DNA of 32,532 nt, taken from assembly GCA_945903545.1 (NCBI GenBank), contig CAMDOO010000037.1:1-32532 (forward strand), in the 5' to 3' direction. The position numbers and the translations under genes were made by a program. A model generated the notes under the pieces. That model was not told where the DNA came from. It searched no databases and was given only the letters and a program-made list of their open reading frames with translations. The stretch is from Opitutus sp. GAS368. Lineage in GTDB: Bacteria > Verrucomicrobiota > Verrucomicrobiia > Opitutales > Opitutaceae. Positions 1 through 7,867 of the stretch are shown in pieces. Positions within the stretch are counted from its first letter, which is position 1; each line of letters begins with the position of its first letter.

Positions 1-265
1 GCGCCTCGGCGGACAGCGACTGGAATTCCATCGCGAGGCGCGCATGGGCATCCGTGGCCGCCGTGAGCTGGGCCGAGACCTGCGCGTGCAGGGCGGTGAG
101 GCGCGCGATTTCCGCGCGGGCCGCGGCCAGCTCGGTGCCGAGCCGGGAGTTTTCCTCCTCGCGCCCACGCAGGCGCTCGCGGAGGGCGGCCTGGCGCCCG
201 TGGAAATAAAGCCACGCAATTGTGGCACCAAACAGGGCGGCGGTGGCTGCGATCGTAAAATTCAC
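1..265 (-). CDS. rmuC: DNA recombination protein RmuC, N-terminal fragment
   Basis: The gene reads leftward off the window edge, so only about 88 N-terminal residues are visible. They start at a GTG (codon 265-263) with a short hydrophobic segment (residues about 3-20, ending AWLYFH). A long Ala/Arg/Glu-rich coiled coil follows, and the visible part ends with FQSLSAEA. A membrane anchor, a coiled coil and an 'F-x-x-L-S-A-E-A' lead into the nuclease-like domain is the classic RmuC layout. RmuC limits inversions at repeats and has a predicted nuclease fold, which is not visible here. No ATG lies in frame nearby, and the GTG has no clear ribosome binding site, so the start is tentative. It is divergent from the signalling operon at 485. 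The alternative is another membrane-anchored coiled-coil protein. Confidence 0.65.
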   Translation of the reverse strand, partial: MNFTIAATAALFGATIAWLYFHGRQAALRERLRGREEENSRLGTELAAARAEIARLTALHAQVSAQLTAATDAHARLAMEFQSLSAEA

Positions 266-484
266 GTAAAGCTTGGGCTGGAGGATCCGGAGTGCGCTCG
301 CCGCCTGCCTGCTACTTGACAGTGGGAAATGCGCCCTGCAATCCAAGCACATGCCATTGGGATTCCGCGGCGGGCGCAAGCGCCCTCGCACCGGCCGGAC
401 GGGAAGCGGTGGCATCTGAGCCGGCTGGACCGGCCCCCGGTCGTTGCCCATTCGCCCCTGAAGCACCCCTCCCCTCCACCACTC

Positions 485-1627
485 ATGGCCAAAGAATCCA
501 CCCCAGCCGATCCTGCGAGCGAGCAGAAGCCCTTGGTTTTGGTAGTGGACGACGAATATGGGCCGCGCGAATCGATCGCGTTCACCCTGTCGGCTGAGTT
601 CACCGTCGAGACCGCCGACCGCGCGGCGGACGCGATCGCCCGCATCCGGGAGCGTCCGTTCGCCGCGGTGGTGATGGACATCCGCATGCCGGAGATGGAT
701 GGCGTCCGGGCGCTGGAGGAAATGCGCAAGCACGACCGCGACGTCGCGGTGATCATGCTCACCGGCTATGGCACGCTGCTCACGGCCCAGCAGACGATGG
801 CGGCGGGGGCGAGCCAGTATCTGCGGAAGCCGCCTGATGTGAACGAGCTGATCGAAGCGGTCCGCAAGCAGACCGCCGCGACCCGGCTGCGCCGCCACCA
901 GGCCCAGATCGCCCGGGATGCCGTCGAGCTCAACACGGCCCTGAAGCGCGAGGTCGAGAAGACCGAGCCCCAGGTCTGGCAAGGCCGGGCCTCCGTCGAG
1001 CTGGTCCACGATCTCAACAATCCGCTGACGGTGGTGATCGGCTATGCGACCCTGCTGGTCGAGGAAGCGCGCCAGATCGCGGTCTCGGACCCCGAGCGTG
1101 GCCGCAAGCTGATGGAATATGCCGTCGTGGTGGAGCGGGCGGCCGAATACTGCCACCATCTCGCGGAAAACTGGCGGCGCACCTCGAAGAAACTGGGCGA
1201 TTACGAGCCCATCGATGTCGTGGAGGTGATCCGGGAGGTCCGGCAGGTGATCTTCTTCGGCAATGCGGCCATCCAGGTCGGCGGCGCCGGTTCCGCCCTC
1301 GTGCGCGGCTCGAAGTTCGAGTTAATGCGCATCTTCCAGAACCTTTTCAGCAACTCGCTCGAGGCGGGAGCCAAGCGCGTCGAGGTGGCCGTCACGGTTT
1401 TCGCTGACGGCATCGAGCTCATGGTGCGGGATGACGGGTCGGGCATGGATGACGACGACGTGAAGCGCGCCCTGCGCGGGGGCTTCACCAGCAAGGCCTC
1501 CGGGACGGGCCTCGGCCTCAGCATTTGCCGCCACCTGCTCGGCGCCCATGGCGCGACCTTCGAACTGACTTCCGAGCGCGGCCGCGGCACCACCGTGCGA
1601 AGCCGCTTTCCGGCGGCGGGCGCATGA
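485..1627 (+). CDS. Receiver-histidine kinase (response regulator fused to HisKA/HATPase)
   Basis: This 380-residue cytoplasmic two-component protein has no membrane segment. Residues about 16-130 form a receiver domain, with the acidic pair VDDE near 21-24, phospho-acceptor Asp65 in VVMDIRMPEMDG and Lys115 in YLRKP. A linker coiled coil leads to a dimerisation/phosphotransfer helix with His175 (VHDLNNPL). The ATPase domain has N-box Asn290, the G1 motif DDGSGM (316-321) and G2 motif GTGLGLS (340-346), so catalysis appears intact. The reading frame is open back to 329, but ATG 485 gives the natural receiver start. Its stop overlaps the next start (ATGA type, 1624-1627), so it opens a translationally coupled five-gene operon. 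It probably takes or gives phosphate to the kinase encoded at 2826; that is inference. Confidence 0.9.
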   Translation: MAKESTPADPASEQKPLVLVVDDEYGPRESIAFTLSAEFTVETADRAADAIARIRERPFAAVVMDIRMPEMDGVRALEEMRKHDRDVAVIMLTGYGTLLTAQQTMAAGASQYLRKPPDVNELIEAVRKQTAATRLRRHQAQIARDAVELNTALKREVEKTEPQVWQGRASVELVHDLNNPLTVVIGYATLLVEEARQIAVSDPERGRKLMEYAVVVERAAEYCHHLAENWRRTSKKLGDYEPIDVVEVIREVRQVIFFGNAAIQVGGAGSALVRGSKFELMRIFQNLFSNSLEAGAKRVEVAVTVFADGIELMVRDDGSGMDDDDVKRALRGGFTSKASGTGLGLSICRHLLGAHGATFELTSERGRGTTVRSRFPAAGA

Positions 1628-2832
1628 TGCAGCGGAGGGTCAAGATCACCGGGATCGGTCCGGTCACCCCGGCCGGGATTGGCCGCGAGGAATTCTGGAA
1701 GGGGATCCTCGAGCCGGTGAGCAGGGTGCGACCGTACACTAAGCTGGGGGAGGAATACGGGCCGTTGGTGGCGGCCTACATCGACGACCACGATCTCTAT
1801 CGGCACATCGACCGCAAGATCGTGCCCAAGGGGGCGGCCCGGCATACGGTGTTTGCCGTGGTGGGCGGAATGCTTGCCCTGCGGGATGCCGGGATCTCCC
1901 CCGGGGAGTTTGGGGCGGCGCGCAGCGCGATTGTCACCGGCTCGTCCCTCATGGATTTCGGCGGCATCGGTGGCTCGATCGAGGGGGTCACCAAGCGCGG
2001 TGCGCGGGTCGCCCAGCCGCGGCCGCTTTTTACGACCGGGGTGGGGAGCGTGGCGAGTGCCATCAATACCGTGCTTGGTGCCAAATCTCGGCTGATGTCG
2101 GTCTCGACCCAGTGCGATTCCGGCATGGATGCCATTGGACAAGCTGCCGACCTAGTCGCCCGTGGCGAATGCGACTTCGCCATTTGCGGGGGAACCGACG
2201 CACCCCTGTTCAGGTTCCCCATCCTGGAAATGAGGGTGGCGGGCCTGACGCCGGCGACGGACGCAAATCCCGCCCGGATCGCCCGCCCCTTCGACCGGTG
2301 GCGGACCACGGGAGTCGTGAGCGAGGGTGCCTGCATGCTTTTGCTGGAACCGGACTCGAGCCCGCGGCCGGCCTACGCTTACATCGAGGGCTATGCCTTC
2401 GCGACGGACAAGGGGGATGACATCTGCGGCGGCATGTTCGATGCCGCGAAGCTTGCGTTGGCCGAGGCCAAGATGCGGGCCTGCGAGGTCGACGCCATCA
2501 ACGCCTGGGGCCCGGGCCACAAGGAGGTCGATGTCGGCGAGGCGCGGGCGATGGTGCGGTTGTTCGGGGCCGGTCTCGCGGAAATCCCGGCGGTCTCCAT
2601 CAAGGGCGCCATCGGGACGGCGCTCGGCGGGGCTCCGGCAATTCAGGTCGCTTCGGCGGCGCTGGCCCTGCACGATCAGATCATTCCACCCACGGTCAAT
2701 TGGGACTATCCCGATCCCGACTGCCCTCTCCGGCTCAGCAACCGGGCCAGTCCCGTGTCGCATGAACGGACCTTGATCAACGCCCATGGCTTGGGTGGGG
2801 TGAACGCCGCCATGATCCTGCGTCGATGCTGA
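1624..2832 (+). CDS. Beta-ketoacyl-synthase-like protein lacking both catalytic His residues
   Basis: The 402-residue protein has a full-length FabF/KAS II thiolase fold. It opens with RRVKITGIGPVTPAG and keeps the nucleophile elbow with Cys164 (STQCDSG). The two catalytic His residues are replaced. The FabF 'NAHGT' position reads NAWGP (Trp295), and the 'TGHLLGAAG' position reads IGTALGGAP (Thr332). The C-terminal glycine loop reads NAHGLGG, where FabF has NSFGFGG, putting His388 where a Phe normally sits. Lys327 is kept. This differs from chain-length factors, which lose the Cys. Condensation or decarboxylation by the usual Cys-His-His mechanism is therefore doubtful; acyl binding, acyl transfer or a structural role are alternatives. 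No acyl carrier protein or other fatty-acid gene is nearby. It is sandwiched between kinase genes, overlapping both. ATG 1624 or 1627 could be the start. Confidence 0.85.
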   Translation: MMQRRVKITGIGPVTPAGIGREEFWKGILEPVSRVRPYTKLGEEYGPLVAAYIDDHDLYRHIDRKIVPKGAARHTVFAVVGGMLALRDAGISPGEFGAARSAIVTGSSLMDFGGIGGSIEGVTKRGARVAQPRPLFTTGVGSVASAINTVLGAKSRLMSVSTQCDSGMDAIGQAADLVARGECDFAICGGTDAPLFRFPILEMRVAGLTPATDANPARIARPFDRWRTTGVVSEGACMLLLEPDSSPRPAYAYIEGYAFATDKGDDICGGMFDAAKLALAEAKMRACEVDAINAWGPGHKEVDVGEARAMVRLFGAGLAEIPAVSIKGAIGTALGGAPAIQVASAALALHDQIIPPTVNWDYPDPDCPLRLSNRASPVSHERTLINAHGLGGVNAAMILRRC

Positions 2833-4874
2833 AGCTGGTCAATTACCCCGTTCCCCTGTTCGCGGCGATCACCGTGCTGATCGTCGGTTCACTGATCCTC
2901 TGGGCGAATCCGAAGCGGATGGTCAACCGCGTCGTTTTCACCTGTTCCCTGCATCTGGCCCTCTGGCTCGGCTGCCTCCACCTGGCGATCAATGCCGAGA
3001 ACTGGCCCAACGGCTTGTTCTGGCTGCGCTGGACCTGCGTCGTCAGCGCCTCCATCCCGGTACACTTCTGGCTTGTCCTGCGCGAGAGCATTTCGGCGCA
3101 CGCGGGTTCCACGATCTCCCGCTTCTTCCGAGGGAATTTGCCTTGGCTCATCGTGACCGCCGGCCTGAGCTTCCTCCCTTTCACGGGGTTCTTCATCCCG
3201 CCGGATTCGGCCCCGCCGGATATCAGCTACGGCGTGGGTTACTACCTCTACATCGCGACCGTCGGAGGGCTCTACGTTCTGCTGGCGATGACGGCCTACG
3301 CCGGCAGCAGGAAGCTCTCCGAGGCGCGGAAGATCGAGCTGCAGGTGTGGATGATCGGCGGCACCGCCATGACCACGATCATCGTCGTGCTCATGCTGCT
3401 TAACCTGGTCACCGGCAACCGCGACCTGGTCCGCATCTACCAGCCGATGGCGGTGATGATCTTTTATGCCGGCATCGCCATTGCCATCACCACCGGACGG
3501 CTCTTCGACGGAAGGCAGGTTTTCCTCGTGGTGATTGAGAAACTGATCCTGATAAGCAGCGTTGCCGCGGTCGCGTACCTGCTCGACACGGCACTGGCGT
3601 CGTTGCTGTCCGCCGACGCAAGTGCAGGCAGGTTCCTGCAATGGGGCGTGTGGATCGCCACCTCGGCCGTGACCCTCTGGTTTGCCTCGACCCTCAATTC
3701 CTGGCTCAACCGGCGCTTCCAGTTTTTCCCCGAGACCGCGGCCCGGCGCGCGGCGTTCGAGGCCGCGAAGGCCGAACTGACCGTCGAGGGCCTCGAGCAG
3801 GCCTTTCTGCCGGTTTTGCGCGGCTGGGGCCAGTCGGAGCAGGCGATCGTGCTTTCCGGGCCCAAGGAGGAAATCAAGGGCTGCGGCATCCGGCTGCCCG
3901 CGGACGCCCCGATGATCGATGTCCTCCGCAAGATGCGCTGGGCCACGCCCGAGCGGCTCTCGCGCGAGCGGACCGACGACGAGCGGGCCAAGATTGAAGA
4001 GTTCATGACCCGGCACAACCTGGGGGTGCTCGTCTGCAGCCGCGGCCTTTCGCTGACCATCCTCGTGGGGGTGGGCATCTCCATCTCCCGCCGTCCCTTC
4101 ACCTATCCGCAGGTCGTGCAGCTGATGGAGTTGACCGAGATCGTGGAGAGCGCGCTTGAGCGCGCGCATTTCTCGACCCGGGCGCAGCAGGCGGAGCGGC
4201 TCGCCACCGTGGGTTTGCTGGGGGCCGGCGTGGCCCACGAGATCCGCAATCCCCTCGTCACGATCAAGACCTTTGTCCAGCTCCTGCCCCAGCGGCACCA
4301 TGAGGAGGGCTTCCGCCGGAAGTTTTTCCAGCTGATCAGCGAGGAGATCACCCGGATCGACCGGCTCACGGAGCGCCTGATGGAGCTGGGGTCGCCCCGC
4401 TCCTATTTCATGGTGCCGCAGCCATTGCATCCCCTGGTGCGCGGCACGCTCGAGCTGGTCGAGCCCAAGGCGGCCGACCGCGGGGTCGACATCGCCACCG
4501 ATTTCCAGGCGGGGCCCGATGTGATCGTCACCGACGCCGCGGCCGCCCGCCAGGTCCTGCTCAACCTCTGTCTCAATGCCGTCCATGCGATTGAGAATGT
4601 GGCGGGACCCCGCCGGATCAGTCTGGCCACGCGCAATGTCCCGGGCGGCGTCGAGGTCAGCATCACCGACACCGGCCCCGGCCTGGCCTCCGAGATGCTG
4701 CCGCGACTCTTCACGCCGTTCCAGTCGACCAAGTCGACGGGCTTTGGACTTGGGCTCGCAATTTCCAGTGAGATCATGTCCGGTCTGAAGGGAACGATCG
4801 CGGCCGATCCGCCCCGCGCGGGAGAGGGCGCCACTTTCCGGCTGATATTTCCATGTCCATCACCTTCGTCCTAG
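2826..4874 (+). CDS. 7TM-type membrane histidine kinase (PrsK-like layout)
   Basis: The 682-residue sensor kinase has an N-terminal region (about 8-290) with roughly eight hydrophobic helices and little periplasmic sequence, as in the 7TM histidine kinase N-domain family. Residues about 310-440 form a GAF-like cytosolic module. A coiled coil leads to the phospho-acceptor His471 (AHEIRNPL). The ATPase domain has N-box Asn584 (LCLNAVHAI), G1 DTGPG (615-619), an F-box (LFTPFQSTK) and G2 GFGLGLA (639-645). All catalytic motifs are present, so it should autophosphorylate. The order 7TM, GAF, HisKA, HATPase matches PEP-CTERM-system kinase PrsK, but no exosortase gene is visible. It overlaps the ketosynthase-like gene by 7 nt and the following gene by 22 nt, indicating coupled translation. 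The ligand is unknown; a membrane or lipid signal is conceivable given the neighbour. Confidence 0.88.
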   Translation: MLKLVNYPVPLFAAITVLIVGSLILWANPKRMVNRVVFTCSLHLALWLGCLHLAINAENWPNGLFWLRWTCVVSASIPVHFWLVLRESISAHAGSTISRFFRGNLPWLIVTAGLSFLPFTGFFIPPDSAPPDISYGVGYYLYIATVGGLYVLLAMTAYAGSRKLSEARKIELQVWMIGGTAMTTIIVVLMLLNLVTGNRDLVRIYQPMAVMIFYAGIAIAITTGRLFDGRQVFLVVIEKLILISSVAAVAYLLDTALASLLSADASAGRFLQWGVWIATSAVTLWFASTLNSWLNRRFQFFPETAARRAAFEAAKAELTVEGLEQAFLPVLRGWGQSEQAIVLSGPKEEIKGCGIRLPADAPMIDVLRKMRWATPERLSRERTDDERAKIEEFMTRHNLGVLVCSRGLSLTILVGVGISISRRPFTYPQVVQLMELTEIVESALERAHFSTRAQQAERLATVGLLGAGVAHEIRNPLVTIKTFVQLLPQRHHEEGFRRKFFQLISEEITRIDRLTERLMELGSPRSYFMVPQPLHPLVRGTLELVEPKAADRGVDIATDFQAGPDVIVTDAAAARQVLLNLCLNAVHAIENVAGPRRISLATRNVPGGVEVSITDTGPGLASEMLPRLFTPFQSTKSTGFGLGLAISSEIMSGLKGTIAADPPRAGEGATFRLIFPCPSPSS

Positions 4875-6643
4875 CGACCGTCGACCTCCAGCTCGCGGCC
4901 CTTTGGGAAAACCAGGTCCCGCCCGGGCGGACGGTGGTTCGTCTCTTCTCGACGCGGGAGCAGCCGGTGATCCCAGCCGGGGTGTCGGCGGTTGTGGTCC
5001 TCGATGCCGGTTCCGAGCCCGACCTGCCGGCCTCGCTGGCCAAGCGGCCGACGATCTTTGTGGGCGAGCCGGGCAGCTTGCCCTACGAGCAGGCCCGTCT
5101 CGCGGGCCGGGCGCGCATCTACCTCGGCTACGAGGAAAGCGGGCAGCGCCTGCGGGAGTTCTTCCCCTTGCTGGAGGAAATCGCGACGAAGGAATCGATG
5201 CTCGCCATGCTCGCGGAGAAACACCGCAAGCCCGAGGCGCCGGGCGGTTCGCGGGCGCCCTTTCGGAGCGGGGGCGGGGCCGATCCCACCGAGCTTTGGG
5301 ACTTCTTCGAGGGTGCGGTCGAGAGCATCGATTCGCGCGACCGCCTGATCCTGGAGTTCCGGCGCGCCGCGCGCCACCTGCTGCGTGCTTCCCACGCGGT
5401 GTTCTTCCTCCGCGAGTCCGACGGGTTCCGGGCCGATCGCGGCACCTCCTTCTTTCCGCTCGATGATGTGATGGTGTCCTACCTGGAAGGCCACCCGGCG
5501 GTGATTGATGGATTGAACTGGGAGGGCCCGGCCGATCCCGTCGCTGAGCTGGCGGTCCGAAACCGGCTGGGCATGTGGGGCGCGCGGCTGCTGATCCCGG
5601 TCCACGATAATGGCCGTCTGCTCGGCTTGATCGCCCTCGGGGTGCGGGTCGACGGCCAGCCGTACGATGAGGGCGACCGCGAATGCGCCGTCGGGCTCGC
5701 CCGTCTCTTGCGCCAGCTGCTTTCCTGGAGCGCACAGCTCGGGACCCTGCAGTCCCTGGTCAACCAGTCGGCCGTGGGCGCCAAGTACCTGCCCCGCACC
5801 CTGATCCTCGGACCCGACGAACCGGCGCCGCGCCAGGCTCCGCTGGTCGTCCGGGACCTGGTCGGGCGAGTGCGCCGCACCCGGGAGACCGCCCGCTCGC
5901 GACCCGAGGAGGGCCAGCCCTTCCGCGCCAGCGCCGGACTCGTCCTCGAAACCGGCGGGGTTTGGGCGGTCTGGGAGGAAGTCAGCGGGGAATTGCACGA
6001 CGCGATCGAGCGGCGCCGGGCTGATCGCCTTCGCCTGCTCCACGAACTCGCCCTCACCCTGGCCCACGAACTGGGCAACCCGCTCGTCTCGCTCTCCGCC
6101 TTTCGCCAGACGCCGGATGAATTCGGCGTGCCCCCCAAGCTGCTGCCGGTGCTCAAGGGCGACATCGCCAAGCTCGAGTCCCTCGCCGAGCGCATCGGTT
6201 TGATCCACGCGCTGCACGAGCTGAGCCCCGCCACGGTCGAGCTCGACCGGATCGTCAAGGCGGTCGGCGAGGCGCGCAGCATTACGGTTGAAACCGGTCC
6301 CGTGCAGGTGCGGCTCCACGCGGTGGCCCGGCTCCTGGAGATTGCCCTCGGGGCGCTGGTGGACTCCGTGACGGAGAACCGGATTGGCCGCGATGGGATT
6401 CAGATTGTCATGCAGCTCCGCTCCACGGGCACCGGGGCGGAGACCACGGCGTTGCTCTCGATCCAAGGCAAGCATCTCGAGCTGGAGGGGGTCCTGCCCG
6501 AGCCGACTCCCGGCGCGACGCCCAACCAGGGCCGCCTCGGGGTTTTCCTCGCGAAGGAAGTCATTCGCCTGCACCACGGCGAAATCCACGCCGGTCCCGG
6601 CATGCTCGGCACCGAGATCCTCATCTCGCTGCGGGGCTGGTGA
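4853..6643 (+). CDS. Degenerate GAF-histidine kinase with pseudo-receiver N-terminus
   Basis: The 596-residue soluble protein seems derived from a receiver/GAF/kinase protein. Residues 1-110 have receiver-like alternating strands (ITFVLAT, AVVVLDAG, PTIFVGEP), but the acidic pocket and conserved Lys are missing. A GAF-like domain spans about 145-290. A kinase-like helix keeps His405 in TLAHELGNPLVS. The ATPase region is eroded: the N-box Asn is replaced (Gly500 in LEIALGALVDS), no DxGxG motif exists, and the G2 region is only NQGRLGVF. It may act as a phosphotransfer or scaffold partner of the intact kinase rather than an active kinase. Its start lies 22 nt inside the preceding gene, and its stop overlaps the next GTG (GTGA at 6640-6643). 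The function is not known. Confidence 0.8.
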   Translation: MSITFVLATVDLQLAALWENQVPPGRTVVRLFSTREQPVIPAGVSAVVVLDAGSEPDLPASLAKRPTIFVGEPGSLPYEQARLAGRARIYLGYEESGQRLREFFPLLEEIATKESMLAMLAEKHRKPEAPGGSRAPFRSGGGADPTELWDFFEGAVESIDSRDRLILEFRRAARHLLRASHAVFFLRESDGFRADRGTSFFPLDDVMVSYLEGHPAVIDGLNWEGPADPVAELAVRNRLGMWGARLLIPVHDNGRLLGLIALGVRVDGQPYDEGDRECAVGLARLLRQLLSWSAQLGTLQSLVNQSAVGAKYLPRTLILGPDEPAPRQAPLVVRDLVGRVRRTRETARSRPEEGQPFRASAGLVLETGGVWAVWEEVSGELHDAIERRRADRLRLLHELALTLAHELGNPLVSLSAFRQTPDEFGVPPKLLPVLKGDIAKLESLAERIGLIHALHELSPATVELDRIVKAVGEARSITVETGPVQVRLHAVARLLEIALGALVDSVTENRIGRDGIQIVMQLRSTGTGAETTALLSIQGKHLELEGVLPEPTPGATPNQGRLGVFLAKEVIRLHHGEIHAGPGMLGTEILISLRGW

Positions 6644-7530
6644 ACCCTCCCGTCCGCGCCTCTTGTTGCCGCTTGTCGATGACCCCGCCTGATCTCGGAG
6701 CGATCATGACTGCGTGGGCCCGGCGCCAGCCGGCCGTCAGCGGCCTGACCCTGATCGGCTCGCGCGTGCGTCCGGCCCGGGATCCGGTCTGGCGGCCTGA
6801 TGGGCACTCTGACTGGGACTTCCAGCTGATCACCTCGCAGCCGGAGGTTTTCCTGCGGCGCGACTGGGCGCGGGAACTCCCGGGCGTCGCGCTCCTCGCT
6901 TACGGGGTGCGGCCCGCCCGCATCGGCGGCGTACCAAAGGTCAACGCGGTCTTTGCCGGCGCCGAGGCCGACTTTGTGGTCCTGCCTGAGACGGTGCTGG
7001 CCCCCCTGCGCCGGGCGGTGAAGGCGGGACGCCATCGCCGCCTCGGCGCGGAACGCGGCGCGCTGCAGGATCTCGCGCTGGTGATCCGGCCCGGCTGGCG
7101 GTTCCTGCTGGGCGAACGTGCCTGGGGCCCGATGTTCCGACGGGTCGTGGCGGACATCCCTGACGCCCGGCCCGGCGATGCGGCCCTGCGCAACCTGGCG
7201 GAGTGTTTCTGGTGCGACCTGGTCTGGATCCGGCGCAAACTGGAGCGCGGCGAGTGTCTGGCCGCGCAGCGCCTGCTGCACCAGTCCCTCGCCGAGACGA
7301 ACCTGCGACTGCTGCACGAGTTGCGCCTGCGCCGCGGTGAACGGAGTTTCCCCGAGGGCCGCCGCTTGGAAATGATCGCAGCGGCCGCCGAGGTGCGACT
7401 GGCGACCGTCTCGGTCAAAGCGACGGCGCGGGCGCTCCGGGCCGCGACGGACCGGGCCGCGCGGAATTGCACGAAGCTGATGCGGATGCTGGTGGGTCCG
7501 GATTGGAAGCCTCCGGCGATCGACCGGTAG
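6640..7530 (+). CDS. ANT(6)-like nucleotidyltransferase-fold protein
   Basis: The 296-residue protein shows a polymerase-beta-type nucleotidyltransferase core resembling aminoglycoside 6-adenylyltransferases. It has a Gly-Ser motif (LIGSR, residues 38-42), a D-x-D pair (HSDWDF, Asp58 and Asp60) and a possible third acidic residue in EADFVVLP (Asp111). The rest is helical and Arg/Leu-rich, as in the C-terminal half of that family. All three acidic positions are present, so nucleotidyl transfer is plausible; the acceptor (drug, small metabolite or protein) is unknown. The GTG at 6640 overlaps the preceding TGA, which argues for coupling. ATG 6679 (MTPPDLG) is an equally reasonable start and removes 13 residues. 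It is the last gene of the signalling operon, so a role in that pathway is more likely than simple resistance; that is inference. Confidence 0.7.
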   Translation: MNPPVRASCCRLSMTPPDLGAIMTAWARRQPAVSGLTLIGSRVRPARDPVWRPDGHSDWDFQLITSQPEVFLRRDWARELPGVALLAYGVRPARIGGVPKVNAVFAGAEADFVVLPETVLAPLRRAVKAGRHRRLGAERGALQDLALVIRPGWRFLLGERAWGPMFRRVVADIPDARPGDAALRNLAECFWCDLVWIRRKLERGECLAAQRLLHQSLAETNLRLLHELRLRRGERSFPEGRRLEMIAAAAEVRLATVSVKATARALRAATDRAARNCTKLMRMLVGPDWKPPAIDR

Positions 7531-7556
7531 GGCGCGCCGCGATGTTCCCCTGCGGG

Positions 7557-7858
7557 TTTTGCCGCAGAGGCATAGGGCGGCGGAGCCGCAACCATAGCCC
7601 GGAAGAGTAGCCACAAAAAGGCACAAAAATTGCCGGGGCTGCGGATCGAGTCTCCCGCTCGCCTATAGGCGCAATGGCGACGTCGCCGGAGCCGGAGAAC
7701 TTCTTGGGCCTTTTCGTGGCCAAACCGGCTGGGAATTCGTCACGGCCCGCGAGGATTTTCACATACAGTAGTACAGAGGCGCAGAGGACGGAAGATTTCG
7801 GGGTTAGAAACCAATCCCGAAAACAACGTGGCTTGGGCTCCGTGCCTCTGGGGCAAAA
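7557..7858. repeat. Gene-free stretch bracketed by a 16-bp inverted repeat
   Basis: This gap lies between two converging genes and contains no credible gene. Its ends are TTTTGCCGCAGAGGCA (7557-7572) and its reverse complement with one mismatch (7843-7858). Inside lie one copy of the GCCACAAAAAGGCAC element (7610-7721) and a CAGAGGCGCAGAGG fragment near 7774. The outer repeats could fold in transcripts from either side, but no poly-T tract follows, so I do not call a terminator. Confidence 0.6.
7610..7721 (+). repeat. Dispersed intergenic element, copy A
   Basis: It begins GCCACAAAAAGGCACAAAAA (7610-7629), has a palindromic core GCCTATAGGC followed by GCAATGG (7661-7677), and ends GGGCCTTTTCGTGGCC (7706-7721). 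The same three-part arrangement recurs at 25457-25570 and, inverted, at 29630-29797. The ends are imperfect inverted repeats of each other. Confidence 0.7.
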
Positions 7859-7867
7859 CATCCGTCT

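Noticed and set aside
316-344. Perfect TTGACA hexamer as a promoter for the signalling operon
   Set aside because: At 17-18 bp spacing the downstream hexamer (CAATCC/AATCCA) is too poor to call a promoter.
2889-4586. Long open frame (565 codons) antisense to the 7TM kinase
   Set aside because: Shadow of a high-GC gene: composition is low-complexity Gln/His/Gly/Asp with no recognisable domain, while the plus strand carries a full kinase.
4871-6589. Antisense frame (572 codons) to the degenerate kinase
   Set aside because: Same GC-driven shadow effect; no family features.
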